Notes: generated by a model not told the origin, from the letters alone. Numbered from the stretch's first letter, positions 50,647-60,338 are shown. The stretch: DNA of 64,000 bases from Castellaniella sp049651205 (GCF_049651205.1 NZ_JBASBR010000007.1:248001-312000), one strand, 5' to 3'. Translations and numbers: made by a program.

Positions 50647-51795
50647 ATGAGCAGGCTGACAAAAATTTCCACGCTTTCTGCTGCGGTTTCACTGGCCCTG
50701 ATGGGTCTGGGCACTGCCGTCGCGGCAGACGGCCCCATCAAGATTGGCGTCCAGGCACCTATCACCGGCGAATACGCCGCTGAAGGCCAAGGCATCGAAA
50801 ACGGTGTTCGGCTGATTGCCAAGCAACACAACGACGCCGGTGGCATCCTGGGACGCAAGATCGAAGTTACTGTTTGCGACGACGAAGGCAAGGCCGCGCA
50901 AGCTGCCATCTGCGCACGTAAGCTGGTTAACGACGGCGTCATCGCCGTCATTGGCACCTACACCAGTGGCGCAGCCCTGGCCGCTGCTCCCATCTACTCG
51001 GCCGCCAACGTCATCCAAACCTCCGATGGCACCAGCGACGAGCTCACGCAAAAAGGCTGGAAAACGTTCTTCCGTAATGCGCCTCCCAACAGCGACGAAG
51101 CCGAGTTCGTGGCCAACTACTTCGTCAAGGTCAAGCAATACAAGCGTATTGCCATCCTTAGCGACCACTCCAGCTACGCCACAGGCCTGGCCAAAGCCAC
51201 CAGCTCAGCCCTTAAAAAGGCCGGTGGCAACATCGTGGCCGAAGACTTCATCAATGCCGGCACGCAAGATTACAGTGCCGTGCTTACCAAGCTGAAATCC
51301 GAGAAGCCCGACGTGCTGTTCTTCTCGGGCTATTACACTGACGGCGGCCTGATCCGTGCGCAGATGAAGCAACTGGGCATGAATGCCGTGTTTGTGGGTG
51401 GCGATGCCAACCAAAACGAAAACTTCGCCAAGATTGCAGGCAATGCCGCAGCCGGAGCAGTGATCGTCAACGTGCCTGCTCCCGAAAACCTGCCCTACCC
51501 CGAAGCCAAGCAGTTCCTGGCCGACTACACCAAGGCATTCGGCGCACCGCCCCCCAGCATCTATACCTTCACCAATGCAGATGGCCTGCGTGCTGTGCTG
51601 GCCGGTATCGAAGCCACCAAAAGCACGGATACCGCCAAGCTTATCCCTTGGCTGCACAACATGAAGCAACCCTTCAACGGCCTGACCGGCCCGTTTACAT
51701 GGGATGACAAGGGCGAACGCATCGGCAGCCCGATGTCCGCCTTCGAAGTCCAGGCAGGTGGTGGCTACAAAACCATCTACCCAGAGGCCAAGTAA
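50647..51795 (+). CDS. livJ: branched-chain amino-acid ABC transporter binding protein
   Basis: 382 residues with signal peptide MSRLTKISTLSAAVSLALMGLGTAVAA. GPIKIGVQAPITGEYAAEGQGIENGVRLIAKQHNDAGGI and VIAVIGTYTSGAALAAAPIYSAANV are the LivJ/LivK pattern. AAGGAG precedes the ATG. First gene of a complete livJHMGF operon, so a genuine amino-acid uptake system is likely here, unlike the split system at 9.8-16.8 kb. Confidence 0.92.
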   Translation: MSRLTKISTLSAAVSLALMGLGTAVAADGPIKIGVQAPITGEYAAEGQGIENGVRLIAKQHNDAGGILGRKIEVTVCDDEGKAAQAAICARKLVNDGVIAVIGTYTSGAALAAAPIYSAANVIQTSDGTSDELTQKGWKTFFRNAPPNSDEAEFVANYFVKVKQYKRIAILSDHSSYATGLAKATSSALKKAGGNIVAEDFINAGTQDYSAVLTKLKSEKPDVLFFSGYYTDGGLIRAQMKQLGMNAVFVGGDANQNENFAKIAGNAAAGAVIVNVPAPENLPYPEAKQFLADYTKAFGAPPPSIYTFTNADGLRAVLAGIEATKSTDTAKLIPWLHNMKQPFNGLTGPFTWDDKGERIGSPMSAFEVQAGGGYKTIYPEAK

Positions 51796-51938
51796 GCCGC
51801 ATCACCCCTGACACCGGGCCGCCAGTTGCTGGCCCGGTGCTCATTCTCCCGCTATCACTGGCGGGGGCCTGCATTCCTCACGCACGGCTGCCTGCCTTTT
51901 ACCCACGGCACCTGGCGAACCACCACGGAAACCGACCG

Positions 51939-52841
51939 ATGGACTTTATCCTCCAGCAATTCATCAACGGGGTGACGGTTGGCGGCATCTATGCGCTGAT
52001 TGCCCTTGGGTACACGATGGTCTACGGGGTGTTGAAGATGATCAACTTCGCCCACGGTGACCTCTGCATTCTTGGTGCCTTTATCGGGCTCACCACACTG
52101 ACATCCGGCGCCCTGGGCGGCTTGTCCACGGTTACTCTCCTGGTACTGGCCTTCGTTGTCGCCATGCTGGTTGTGGCCGTCGCCGGCACCCTGCTCGACC
52201 AACTGGCCTACAAACCCTTGCGCAAGGCCCACCGCCTGTCGGCAGTGGTGTCTGCATTAGGGGCCTCGATGCTGATCGAAAACGGCATCATGCTGATCTG
52301 GTCGCCCAACGTGCAGGTGTTTCCCAGCAACCTGCTACCCAATATCAACTGGCAGATAGGCGGTGCCTACCTCAGCTTTGTGCAGCTGCTCATCATTATT
52401 TCAGCGTTTGTGCTGATGGCCGGCCTGTACTTTTTCGTCCACCACACGCGTCTGGGCACCGCCATCAGGGCATCCGCCATCGATCAGGATGCGGCACGCC
52501 TGATGGGCATCAACGTCAATCGGGTGATTGCCCTGGTGTTCATCATTGGTCCCGTGCTGGGCGCCATTGGCGGCTTATTCATTGGCTTGTATTACCGTCA
52601 AACCTATTTCACCATGGGCTGGTCGTACGGCCTTAACGCCTTTATTGCCGCCATCATCGGCGGGATTGGCAACATCCCCGGAGCCATGCTCGGCGGGCTG
52701 GTGCTTGGGCTGTTTAACGCGTTTGCAGCCGGGTACATTTCCAGCTCCTGGCAAGACGCCATCACCTTTGCTCTCTTGATCGGCATCCTGCTGGTTCGTC
52801 CGTCGGGCCTGCTGGGCGAACGTGTTGCTGAAAAGGTCTAA
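51939..52841 (+). CDS. livH: branched-chain amino-acid ABC transporter permease LivH
   Basis: 300 residues from ATG 51939 (MDFILQQFINGVTVGGIYALIALGYTMVYG); the frame is open to 51837 but the upstream part does not look membrane-like. INFAHGDLCILGAF and GGIGNIPGAMLGGLVLG are LivH motifs. 143 bases separate it from livJ. Confidence 0.92.
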   Translation: MDFILQQFINGVTVGGIYALIALGYTMVYGVLKMINFAHGDLCILGAFIGLTTLTSGALGGLSTVTLLVLAFVVAMLVVAVAGTLLDQLAYKPLRKAHRLSAVVSALGASMLIENGIMLIWSPNVQVFPSNLLPNINWQIGGAYLSFVQLLIIISAFVLMAGLYFFVHHTRLGTAIRASAIDQDAARLMGINVNRVIALVFIIGPVLGAIGGLFIGLYYRQTYFTMGWSYGLNAFIAAIIGGIGNIPGAMLGGLVLGLFNAFAAGYISSSWQDAITFALLIGILLVRPSGLLGERVAEKV

Positions 52842-52844
52842 GCC

Positions 52845-53831
52845 ATGAATCAAACTTCGCAAACTTCCAGCCAGCCCGCAGCCTCCGAGCACGCCGCCAA
52901 AGGTGGCGGCATCCGATTTCTCACCATTCTCGGGCCGATACTGTGGCTGGCCGGCCTGGCCATCCCCAGCGTGATGTCCCCCGCCTGGATCACCATCGGT
53001 GGCATCTTCGCCATTTACGCCATCGTCGCACTATCACAGGACATCGTCCTGGGGCGCGCCGGGATGTACGACATGGGCCATGCGGTGTTCTTTGGCGTCG
53101 GCGCCTACACCAGCGCCATCCTGTCGCTGTCGTTCAACTGGCCCATCCTCTGGACAATCCCTGTAGCCATCATCATATCCGCTGCACTGGGTGGCATTTT
53201 GTCTGCCCCCATCGTCAAGCTGCGCGGAGATTACCTGCTGGTGGTCACCATAGGCTTCAACGCGATTTTTGTGCTGGCCATGAAAAACAATCTGTTTGGC
53301 CTCACAGGTGGCGCCGACGGCCTGTTTGGCGTCAGCGGGCCCACGCTGTTTGGCCACATGTTTGGCTCACAAAGCCACCTCTTCTACCTTAACTGGGTGG
53401 TGCTGGCAGTGGTCCTGTGGCTGATGCGCAATCTGGATCGCTCGGCACTGGGACGCACCTTCCGGTACATCAAATACGACGAACTGGCTGCCACCACGCT
53501 GGGCGTCAATGCCCGAAACTACAAAGTGGCAGCGTTTGCCCTGTCTGCAGGCATTGCCGGCCTGGCAGGCACCCTGTTTGCCATGCAGCTTTCAGCGGTC
53601 AGCCCGGGGTCTTTTCAGTTCACGGATTCTGTCGTGCTGTTTGCCATCGTGCTGGTGGGCGGACAAGCCTCGGTACCCGGGGTGTTGCTGGGCACCGCGA
53701 TGATGTTTGTCGTGCCGCAGATTTTCACTGAGTTTGCCCAGTACCGCTATCTGGTATTCGGCATCGCCATGATTCTGGTCATGATCCTGCGCCCCCAAGG
53801 TATCTGGCCTGCACGCAAGGGAGTCCTATGA
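52845..53831 (+). CDS. livM: branched-chain amino-acid ABC transporter permease LivM
   Basis: 328 residues; a short polar N-terminus (QTSQTSSQPAASEHAAKGG) then about nine hydrophobic helices. LGRAGMYDMGHAVFFGVGAYTSA, FRYIKYDELAATTLGVNARNYKVAAF and PQGIWP are typical. The stop overlaps the livG start (ATGA). Confidence 0.92.
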   Translation: MNQTSQTSSQPAASEHAAKGGGIRFLTILGPILWLAGLAIPSVMSPAWITIGGIFAIYAIVALSQDIVLGRAGMYDMGHAVFFGVGAYTSAILSLSFNWPILWTIPVAIIISAALGGILSAPIVKLRGDYLLVVTIGFNAIFVLAMKNNLFGLTGGADGLFGVSGPTLFGHMFGSQSHLFYLNWVVLAVVLWLMRNLDRSALGRTFRYIKYDELAATTLGVNARNYKVAAFALSAGIAGLAGTLFAMQLSAVSPGSFQFTDSVVLFAIVLVGGQASVPGVLLGTAMMFVVPQIFTEFAQYRYLVFGIAMILVMILRPQGIWPARKGVL

Positions 53832-54676
53832 ATTCGCCCCTTCCTACTTCCGGCTCCTCGGACATTCTCCTCGAGCTTGATCACGTTGGCATCAGCTTCG
53901 GCGGCCTGCGTGCAGTGGACGATCTCAGTTTCAAGGTCCACCGCGGTGAGATCGTCGGTTTGATCGGCCCCAACGGCGCAGGCAAAACCACGGTTTTCAA
54001 CATCATCACCGGGGTCTATCAGCCCACGGACGGACATATCCGCTGGCATGGCAAGGACGTCACCGGCCAGCCTCCCCATCGGGTGGCACAGGCCGGCATC
54101 CGCCGTACCTTCCAGACCATCCGGCTGTTTGCCGACATGACTGTGCTCGAAAACGTCATTGCCGGGCAACATCTGCTGATGCAGCAATCGTGGTGGCAAG
54201 GCTTGCTGCGCACCCCGGCACAGCGGCGCGAAGAACGCCAGCTGATCGAGCGCGCGATGGCGGTACTCAAACAACTTGACCTGGCCGACGTGGCCAATGA
54301 GATTGCAACCTCGCTACCCTATGGTGCCCAGCGCCGGGTTGAGATGGCGCGCACGCTGGTGGCCCACCCCGAGCTCATCATCCTCGACGAGCCCGCTGCA
54401 GGCCTCAACGAGCAAGAATCTGCCGCCCTGAACGACACCATTCGCGGCATCCGCGACCAAGGCATCACCGTCATTCTGGTAGAGCACGACATGAGTGTGG
54501 TGATGAACGTCACCGACAGCATTGTGGTCATCAACTTCGGCAAAAAAATTGCCGAAGGCAAGCCCGAAGAAATCCGAGCCAATCCCCTGGTGATCGAGGC
54601 CTATCTGGGCCAGGACGATGACGACGACGATGATCCCCTGACCCAAGCGATCCACGAAGAACAGGCCCAGTCATGA
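53828..54676 (+). CDS. livG: branched-chain amino-acid ABC transporter ATPase LivG with Asp-rich tail
   Basis: 282 residues. Walker A GPNGAGKTT, RRTFQTIRLFADMTVLENV, degenerate signature LPYGAQRRVEMARTL, Walker B LIILDEPAAGLNE. After the usual end (EAYLG) an unusual tail of about 22 residues begins with seven consecutive Asp and continues PLTQAIHEEQAQS. Coupled to livM and livF by ATGA overlaps. Confidence 0.92.
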   Translation: MNSPLPTSGSSDILLELDHVGISFGGLRAVDDLSFKVHRGEIVGLIGPNGAGKTTVFNIITGVYQPTDGHIRWHGKDVTGQPPHRVAQAGIRRTFQTIRLFADMTVLENVIAGQHLLMQQSWWQGLLRTPAQRREERQLIERAMAVLKQLDLADVANEIATSLPYGAQRRVEMARTLVAHPELIILDEPAAGLNEQESAALNDTIRGIRDQGITVILVEHDMSVVMNVTDSIVVINFGKKIAEGKPEEIRANPLVIEAYLGQDDDDDDDPLTQAIHEEQAQS

Positions 54677-55383
54677 CACCATTGCTGAAGATCGAAGATT
54701 TACGCGTCAACTACGGCCAGATCCAGGCACTCAAGGGTATTTCCCTGCAAGTGCAAGAACGCGAAGTCGTCGCAATCCTGGGAGCCAACGGCGCCGGCAA
54801 AACCACCCTGATGCGTACACTCAGTGGCCTGATCGCGCCAAAGGCCGGCAAAATTACCTTTGCTGACCACGACACTACACACATGGGGGCCGATCGTATC
54901 GTGCGCCTGGGCATTGGGCAGTCACCCGAAGGCCGGCGTGTGTTTGGCACGCTGTCCGTGGCCGAGAATCTGCGCATGGGCGGCTTTACCCGCCCGCCCG
55001 CAGAAATCACTGAAAGCTGCGAACACGTCTACAAGATTTTCCCCCGGCTCTACGAGCGCCGGGCACAATTGGCCGGCACATTGTCGGGTGGCGAGCAACA
55101 AATGCTGGCCATTGGCCGCGCACTGGTGATCAAACCACGCCTGCTGTTGCTCGACGAGCCCAGCCTCGGCCTGGCGCCAATCATTGTGCGTAATATTTTC
55201 CAAGTACTGCGCGAGGTTCGGGAAACCGGCGTCACCATTCTGATCGTCGAGCAAAACGCCCGGATGGCCCTTAAACTGGCCGATCGTGGCTACGTCCTCG
55301 AGGTAGGCAAGCTGTCCCACGAAGGCCCGGCGCGTGAGCTCCTGGCTTCGCCGGAAATTCAGGCGGCTTACCTGGGACACTGA
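54673..55383 (+). CDS. livF: branched-chain amino-acid ABC transporter ATPase LivF
   Basis: 236 residues, normal LivF length. Walker A GANGAGKTT, GIGQSPEGRRVFGTLSVAENLRMG, signature LSGGEQQM, Walker B LLLDEPSLGLAPIIV, ending IQAAYLGH. It lacks the hemerythrin domain of the other LivF at 12355. Confidence 0.93.
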   Translation: MTPLLKIEDLRVNYGQIQALKGISLQVQEREVVAILGANGAGKTTLMRTLSGLIAPKAGKITFADHDTTHMGADRIVRLGIGQSPEGRRVFGTLSVAENLRMGGFTRPPAEITESCEHVYKIFPRLYERRAQLAGTLSGGEQQMLAIGRALVIKPRLLLLDEPSLGLAPIIVRNIFQVLREVRETGVTILIVEQNARMALKLADRGYVLEVGKLSHEGPARELLASPEIQAAYLGH

Positions 55384-55386
55384 CGT

Positions 55387-55414
55387 AAGGATTGCGTTAT
55401 CCTTTAGCGTTTTT
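55387..55414 (+). terminator. probable weak terminator after livF
   Basis: AAGGAT (55387-55392) and ATCCTT (55399-55404) form a 6-bp stem with a 6-base loop, followed after TAGCG by five T. Weak, so the parvulin gene may be partly co-transcribed. Confidence 0.4.
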
Positions 55415-55434
55415 ACCCCTCACAGGAGCCATCA

Positions 55435-55716
55435 ATGACTCAAGCCACAGCCCGCCATATTTTGGTGGATTCCGAAGCACTTTGCCTGAAACTGAAAGAC
55501 GAAATCGCCGCTGGTGCCGACTTTGCCGCAGTGGCCAAAGAACACTCCAGCTGCCCCTCCAGCCGTGATGGCGGCAACCTGGGTACGTTTGGCCGCGGCC
55601 AGATGGTGCCTGAGTTCGATACGGTGGTGTTCAGCGCCCCCGTGGGCGAAGTCCAGGGCCCGGTGCGCACACAATTTGGCTACCACTTGCTGGAAGTCAC
55701 CAGCCGGCAAGATTAA
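55435..55716 (+). CDS. ppiC: parvulin-type peptidyl-prolyl isomerase
   Basis: 93 residues, a free-standing parvulin domain: ARHILVDSE, FAAVAKEHSSCPSSRDGGNLGTFGRGQMVPEFD and TQFGYHLLEV are the canonical motifs. No signal peptide, so cytoplasmic, as PpiC (93 aa in E. coli). CAGGAG precedes the ATG. Confidence 0.93.
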   Translation: MTQATARHILVDSEALCLKLKDEIAAGADFAAVAKEHSSCPSSRDGGNLGTFGRGQMVPEFDTVVFSAPVGEVQGPVRTQFGYHLLEVTSRQD

Positions 55717-55740
55717 GCGCACGCTACGTCGCTGACATAA

Positions 55741-55771
55741 ATCAAAGGGCCCGCTGGGCCCTTTGATTTTT
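55741..55771. terminator. bidirectional terminator between ppiC and putA
   Basis: ATCAAAGGGCCC and GGGCCCTTTGAT form a perfect 12-bp stem with loop GCT, followed by TTTT. It lies between two convergent genes. Confidence 0.92.
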
Positions 55772-55786
55772 ACAGGTGTATCGACA

Positions 55787-58700
55787 TCACCCTACCATCA
55801 TGAGAGTAGCGTTCCCGCCGGCGGCAGCTGTGTTGATGCACAGGGAGACCTCGCGCACCAGCATCTCCAGAGGGTAGCCCTGACTGGCAAACAGCTCCGG
55901 CGTCCGGCGGGCCAGCACAGGCACAATCGGGCCTGGGCGGGCAGCCACGACACGCGATAAGGCTAGAAGATCGTCGCCGTCACCTTCAAACAGCACCACC
56001 TGATACTCAGCGGCCTCCAACGCACCAGTATCCACCCAGCGTACATCCGTCAGGCCTGCCTGTTGATGAAGCGCCCGAATTTCCGGCGTATCCACCCACA
56101 GCATGGCGTTTCCGGTTTGCTGGCAGGCCTGCAATTGCGCCTGCACACCGGCTTTGCTGACAGCCCGGCACAATACTGTGCCTCTGGGCTTGAGGCGGTA
56201 GCGGTTGGTTTCTCCGGTTGGGCCCGGAAGCTCAAGCGGCTGTGCATCCTGCCCAGGGGTTCCCGACACGGGGAGCTCGCTGGGTGCAACTGACAGCAAA
56301 CGATGCAGGTACAAGGGGCCGCCAGCCTTGGGGCCAGTGCCCGACAGGCCTTCGCCACCAAAAGGTTGCACCCCTACGGTTGCGCCGACGATGTTTCGAT
56401 TGACATAGATGTTGCCCACCTGAATACGCTCGGTGACATGCTGCACGGTTTCATCCAGGCGGGTGTGTACGCCAAAGGTGAGGCCATAGCCGCGTGCATT
56501 GATGGCATCAATGACGGCATCCAGATCTTGGCGCCGGTAACGAAGCACATGCAGCACGGGCCCAAATACCTCTCGCTCAAGTTCGGCAATGTCTGAGATT
56601 TCAATCAGGGCAGGCGCCACAAAGGTACCAAACCGGGTTTGGCCAGCATCGCCCACCTGACGGTCGACGGCATGACCTGCCGACTGCATGGTTTGGATAT
56701 GGCGCTCGATCATATCCCTGGCCTCGACGTCAATCACCGGGCCGATATCCGTAGACAGCAGCTCGGGGCGGCCCACGCGAAGCTCTTGCATGGCGCCTCG
56801 CAACATGTTCAGGGTACGGTCGGCACAGTCTTCCTGGACACACAAAATACGCAAGGCCGAGCAGCGCTGTCCAGCCGAATCAAAGGCCGAATTCAGCACA
56901 TCGTAGACCACCTGTTCGGTAAGCGCGGAGGAGTCGACAATCAGGGCATTCTGGCCACCGGTTTCAGCGATCAGAGGCACGGGGCGCCCCGTGCCGTCCA
57001 GTCGCTGCGACAAGGTGCCTGCAATCAGCTTGGCCACCTCGGTGGATCCGGTAAACATCACACCACGCACCACCGGGCTGGCCACCAGAGTGGCACCCAC
57101 GGTTTCGCCGCGCCCGGGTAATAGCTGTACAGCATCCGCCGGCACACCGGCACGATGCAGTACCGATACCCCGTAGGCTGCGATCAGATTGGTTTGTTCT
57201 GCGGGTTTGGCCAACACCACATTACCGGCTGCCAGCGCAGCACTGACCTGGCCTGTGAAAATAGCCAAGGGGAAGTTCCAGGGGCTGATGCAAAGCACTG
57301 GTCCCAGAGGGCGATGGCTGTCGTTGGAGAACTCGGTTTCGATGCGGGTGGCGTAATAGCGCAGAAAATCTACGGCTTCACGTACCTCGGCCACGGCATT
57401 GGGAAACGACTTGCCTGCTTCCCGGACAATCAGGCCGATGGACACTTGCATCTCGTCCTCAAGCAGCTGTGCAGCATGACGCAAACATTGTGCACGCTCG
57501 TCTGCCGGCGTGGCCTGCCAGATGGGTGCCGCATACTCGGCGCGTTTCAGGGCCGCCTGCACGTCGGCATCAGAGGCTTCAATGACTTGACCCACGACAT
57601 CCCGATGATCGGCTGGATTCAGCACGTCCCGGGCACGTGTCAAGTCATCTGCCAAAGGAGGTGTAGCCAGCCAGTGCTGATCGGCACTACCCAGCAGGGC
57701 AGCTGCCAAAGAACTCAGGCGGTGCTCGTTGCTGAGATCCAGGCCGGCAGAGTTGGCACGGTTCTCGTGGGCCTGATAGAGGTCTCGTGGCAAGGGGATA
57801 CGCTCGTGCGGCGCCCCCAGGGGTTGTACGGCCCGCGCCTTGTGCACCGGGTCTTCGATCAGGCGCTCGATGGGAAAGCTTTTATCGCCGATCTGATTGA
57901 CAAACGAAGTATTGGCACCATTCTCAAGCAGGCGCCGCACCAGATAAGCCAACAGAGTTTCATGTGTGCCTACCGGGGCATACACCCGGCAAGGGCGATT
58001 GAGTTTCCCTTTGGAGATCGGCCCAACCACCTCTTCGTAGAGAGGCTCGCCCATACCATGCAAGCACTGGAACTCGTATTGGCCAGGATAATAGTTTTCG
58101 CCGGCCAGATGGTAAATGGACGCCAGGGTTTGGGCGTTATGGGTGGCAAACTGCGGGAACACAGCCTCGGGAGCCGACAGCAGCTTGCGCGCGCACGCCA
58201 GGTAAGACACATCGGTGTGCACCTTGCGCGTATATACGGGATAGCCTTCCAGGCCATCCACCTGTGCACGCTTGATCTCCGAATCCCAGTACGCCCCCTT
58301 GACCAGCCGCACCATTAGGCGGTGCTTGCTGCGCCGGGCAAGGTCGATCACAAAGTCGATGACAAACGGTGCGCGTTTTTGGTAGGCCTGAATGACAAAG
58401 CCAATGCCGTTCCAGCCGCGCAGGCGGGCGTCAAAGCACAGAGCCTCCAGCAAATCGAGCGACAGCTCGAGGCGATCAGCTTCTTCTGCGTCGATGTTCA
58501 GGCCAATATCGTACTGGCGCGCCAGCACCGAGAGCTCGACCATGCGAGGCAGCAGCTCGGCCATGACACGATCGCGCTGCGCGCGCGAGTAGCGCGGATG
58601 CAAGGCAGACAGCTTGATTGAGATCCCTGGGCCCTCGTAGATGCCCCGGCCTTGAGAGGCCTTGCCAATCGCTTGAATAGCCTGCTCGTAGGAACGATAG

Positions 58701-59569
58701 TAGCTGGCGGCATCTTCGGCTGTCGTGGCAGCTTCGCCCAGCATGTCGTAGGAATAGCGAAAACCGATTTCCTCGAACTTGCGGCTGTTGGCCAGTGCCG
58801 ACGAGATGGTTTGTCCGGAGACGAACTGCTCACCCATCAATCGCATCGCCATATTGACGCCACGCCGGATCAGCGGCTCACCGCCTCGGGCGATCAAGCG
58901 GGTAAGTGCCTGTGAAAGGTTTTGCTCGCTGTTGACACTGACCAGTTTGCCGGTGACCAGCAGCCCCCAGGTGGCCGCATTGACAAACAGGGAGCGGGAC
59001 TCGCCCACATGAGCCCGCCAGTGGCCCCGGCTGATTTTATCCCGGATCAGCGCATCACGAGTGGCCTGATCGGGGATACGCAGCAAGGCTTCGGCCAGGC
59101 ACATAAGGGCTACGCCCTCTTGGCTGGACAGGGAAAACTCTTGTATCAGGCCCTCGACACCGCCACCCGTACGCTTGTCGCGAAGCGTCTGTACCAGTTG
59201 CTTGGCCAAAGTCTGAACCTTGTCTGACTGTGCCGCACCGGCATGATCCAGCAACATTGCCACGCACTCGGGCTCGGGCCGCCGATAGGCAGAAGTAATT
59301 GCTGCTCGCAACACAGATTGCGGCTGAATCTCCTGGGCAAACTCTTGAAACGGCGTTTGCAGCTCGGTTTCGGTAACAGGCCCCGGCTCGGAGGTGTCCG
59401 TACGGTGATCGATATCTGCCGGCAATTGGCCGCGTTCGATGGCTTCTACGTATGTTAGCAAGGCTTGCTTGTGCAGCCAGTGCGGGGTACAACCCAGCTT
59501 TTCTGCCTGTACGCGAAGACGTTCTCGCAAGGTCTCATCGACCTTGACTCCCAGTGTCACAGTGGCCAT
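55787..59569 (-). CDS. putA: trifunctional proline dehydrogenase / P5C dehydrogenase / transcriptional regulator
   Basis: 1260 residues from the ATG at 59569; a GTG at 59611 is in frame but the homologous start is MATVTLGVKVD. Residues 1-47 are a ribbon-helix-helix DNA-binding domain (TLGVKVDETLRERL...TPHWLHKQALLTY), so this is the autoregulatory form. Then the FAD proline dehydrogenase barrel (LSALHPRYSRAQRDRV, RLVKGAYWDSEIK) and the P5C dehydrogenase with catalytic Cys in GQRCSALRIL. A further C-terminal domain (about 1060-1260) is present, as in long PutAs. It oxidises proline to glutamate at the membrane. Candidate operators lie upstream. Confidence 0.96.
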   Translation of the reverse strand: MATVTLGVKVDETLRERLRVQAEKLGCTPHWLHKQALLTYVEAIERGQLPADIDHRTDTSEPGPVTETELQTPFQEFAQEIQPQSVLRAAITSAYRRPEPECVAMLLDHAGAAQSDKVQTLAKQLVQTLRDKRTGGGVEGLIQEFSLSSQEGVALMCLAEALLRIPDQATRDALIRDKISRGHWRAHVGESRSLFVNAATWGLLVTGKLVSVNSEQNLSQALTRLIARGGEPLIRRGVNMAMRLMGEQFVSGQTISSALANSRKFEEIGFRYSYDMLGEAATTAEDAASYYRSYEQAIQAIGKASQGRGIYEGPGISIKLSALHPRYSRAQRDRVMAELLPRMVELSVLARQYDIGLNIDAEEADRLELSLDLLEALCFDARLRGWNGIGFVIQAYQKRAPFVIDFVIDLARRSKHRLMVRLVKGAYWDSEIKRAQVDGLEGYPVYTRKVHTDVSYLACARKLLSAPEAVFPQFATHNAQTLASIYHLAGENYYPGQYEFQCLHGMGEPLYEEVVGPISKGKLNRPCRVYAPVGTHETLLAYLVRRLLENGANTSFVNQIGDKSFPIERLIEDPVHKARAVQPLGAPHERIPLPRDLYQAHENRANSAGLDLSNEHRLSSLAAALLGSADQHWLATPPLADDLTRARDVLNPADHRDVVGQVIEASDADVQAALKRAEYAAPIWQATPADERAQCLRHAAQLLEDEMQVSIGLIVREAGKSFPNAVAEVREAVDFLRYYATRIETEFSNDSHRPLGPVLCISPWNFPLAIFTGQVSAALAAGNVVLAKPAEQTNLIAAYGVSVLHRAGVPADAVQLLPGRGETVGATLVASPVVRGVMFTGSTEVAKLIAGTLSQRLDGTGRPVPLIAETGGQNALIVDSSALTEQVVYDVLNSAFDSAGQRCSALRILCVQEDCADRTLNMLRGAMQELRVGRPELLSTDIGPVIDVEARDMIERHIQTMQSAGHAVDRQVGDAGQTRFGTFVAPALIEISDIAELEREVFGPVLHVLRYRRQDLDAVIDAINARGYGLTFGVHTRLDETVQHVTERIQVGNIYVNRNIVGATVGVQPFGGEGLSGTGPKAGGPLYLHRLLSVAPSELPVSGTPGQDAQPLELPGPTGETNRYRLKPRGTVLCRAVSKAGVQAQLQACQQTGNAMLWVDTPEIRALHQQAGLTDVRWVDTGALEAAEYQVVLFEGDGDDLLALSRVVAARPGPIVPVLARRTPELFASQGYPLEMLVREVSLCINTAAAGGNATLMMVG

Positions 59570-59639
59570 GTTCGGGTTCTCGGGTTCATGAATGCCCCGC
59601 TCAGGCTGCACGCGGGGCCGATGATCAGTGAGAATATAA

Positions 59640-59726
59640 GGTTAACCCGATTTCAACCATTATGGATAACCCGAAACCCAATTAGGTACAACCTATATGG
59701 TTTACCTGCGTATCATTTGGTAAACC
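59640..59726. promoter_or_regulatory. cluster of GGTTWACC-like sites upstream of putA
   Basis: GGTTAACC (59640-59647), GGATAACC (59664-59671), GGTACAACC (59685-59693), GGTTTACC (59699-59706) and GGTAAACC (59719-59726) occur within 90 bases, spanning the putA promoter region and the end of pqiC. The first is a perfect palindrome. Such clusters suit a ribbon-helix-helix regulator, possibly PutA itself. Confidence 0.5.
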
Positions 59727-60338
59727 CGCCGCAAGGGCGTCGGCCGGATCCGCCATCAAAGATACCAGCGCGGCAAGGCTACGCTTCTGCGCGTCGACAA
59801 GATTGGCCACGCCAATCGGCGCCTTGGATTGCACTGCCGCTTGGCACACCCGGGCAGGTTTCCCAGTCATCCCCTGATCTGTCCAGACAGCGCCCAGATA
59901 CGCCCCCTGCCCCCAGATAAGATCAAATTGAGTAATGCGTACATCAATGGTGCGAACAGGCATGCTGGTGGCAGCAGGCAGGCGCTGCATATCGACCACG
60001 CCCAGGCGGGCAGCAACACCTGCCGCCAGGAGCCGCTGGATCTGCTGATCAAGCGGAGCCGACCAGATCGATTGATTAAGTACATCCACTGCGGGCGCAC
60101 GAGCGGGATCTCTGACCACAATCTGGATACGATCAACATCGGCCGGGATACTGCGTACTTGCAGCTGCAGCCCATACGCCTGCCCGGATCCTGCCTTGTG
60201 CTCCATCCGGCTGGCAGCAAGGGCCAGTGCCGGGGCATCCTGGCCGGCCAGGCTGTAATAATGGCTGGGAGGCGTACTGGCACAAGCCGCCAGCAGCAGC
60301 GCCATCCCCCCCCCCGTTGCAAACATCCGTACCCTCAT
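59682..60338 (-). CDS. pqiC: PqiC-family outer-membrane lipoprotein
   Basis: 218 residues with signal peptide and lipobox LAAC (Cys near 19), followed by ASTPPSHYYSLAG, the standard opening of the PqiC/ABC-type auxiliary lipoprotein family. GGAGG precedes the ATG. Third gene of pqiABC; PqiC anchors the PqiB tube to the outer membrane. Confidence 0.88.
   Translation of the reverse strand: MRVRMFATGGGMALLLAACASTPPSHYYSLAGQDAPALALAASRMEHKAGSGQAYGLQLQVRSIPADVDRIQIVVRDPARAPAVDVLNQSIWSAPLDQQIQRLLAAGVAARLGVVDMQRLPAATSMPVRTIDVRITQFDLIWGQGAYLGAVWTDQGMTGKPARVCQAAVQSKAPIGVANLVDAQKRSLAALVSLMADPADALAAGLPNDTQVNHIGCT

Noticed and set aside
57155..58318. 387-codon plus frame inside putA
   Set aside because: Antisense shadow of putA in G+C-rich DNA; no family resemblance or ribosome site.
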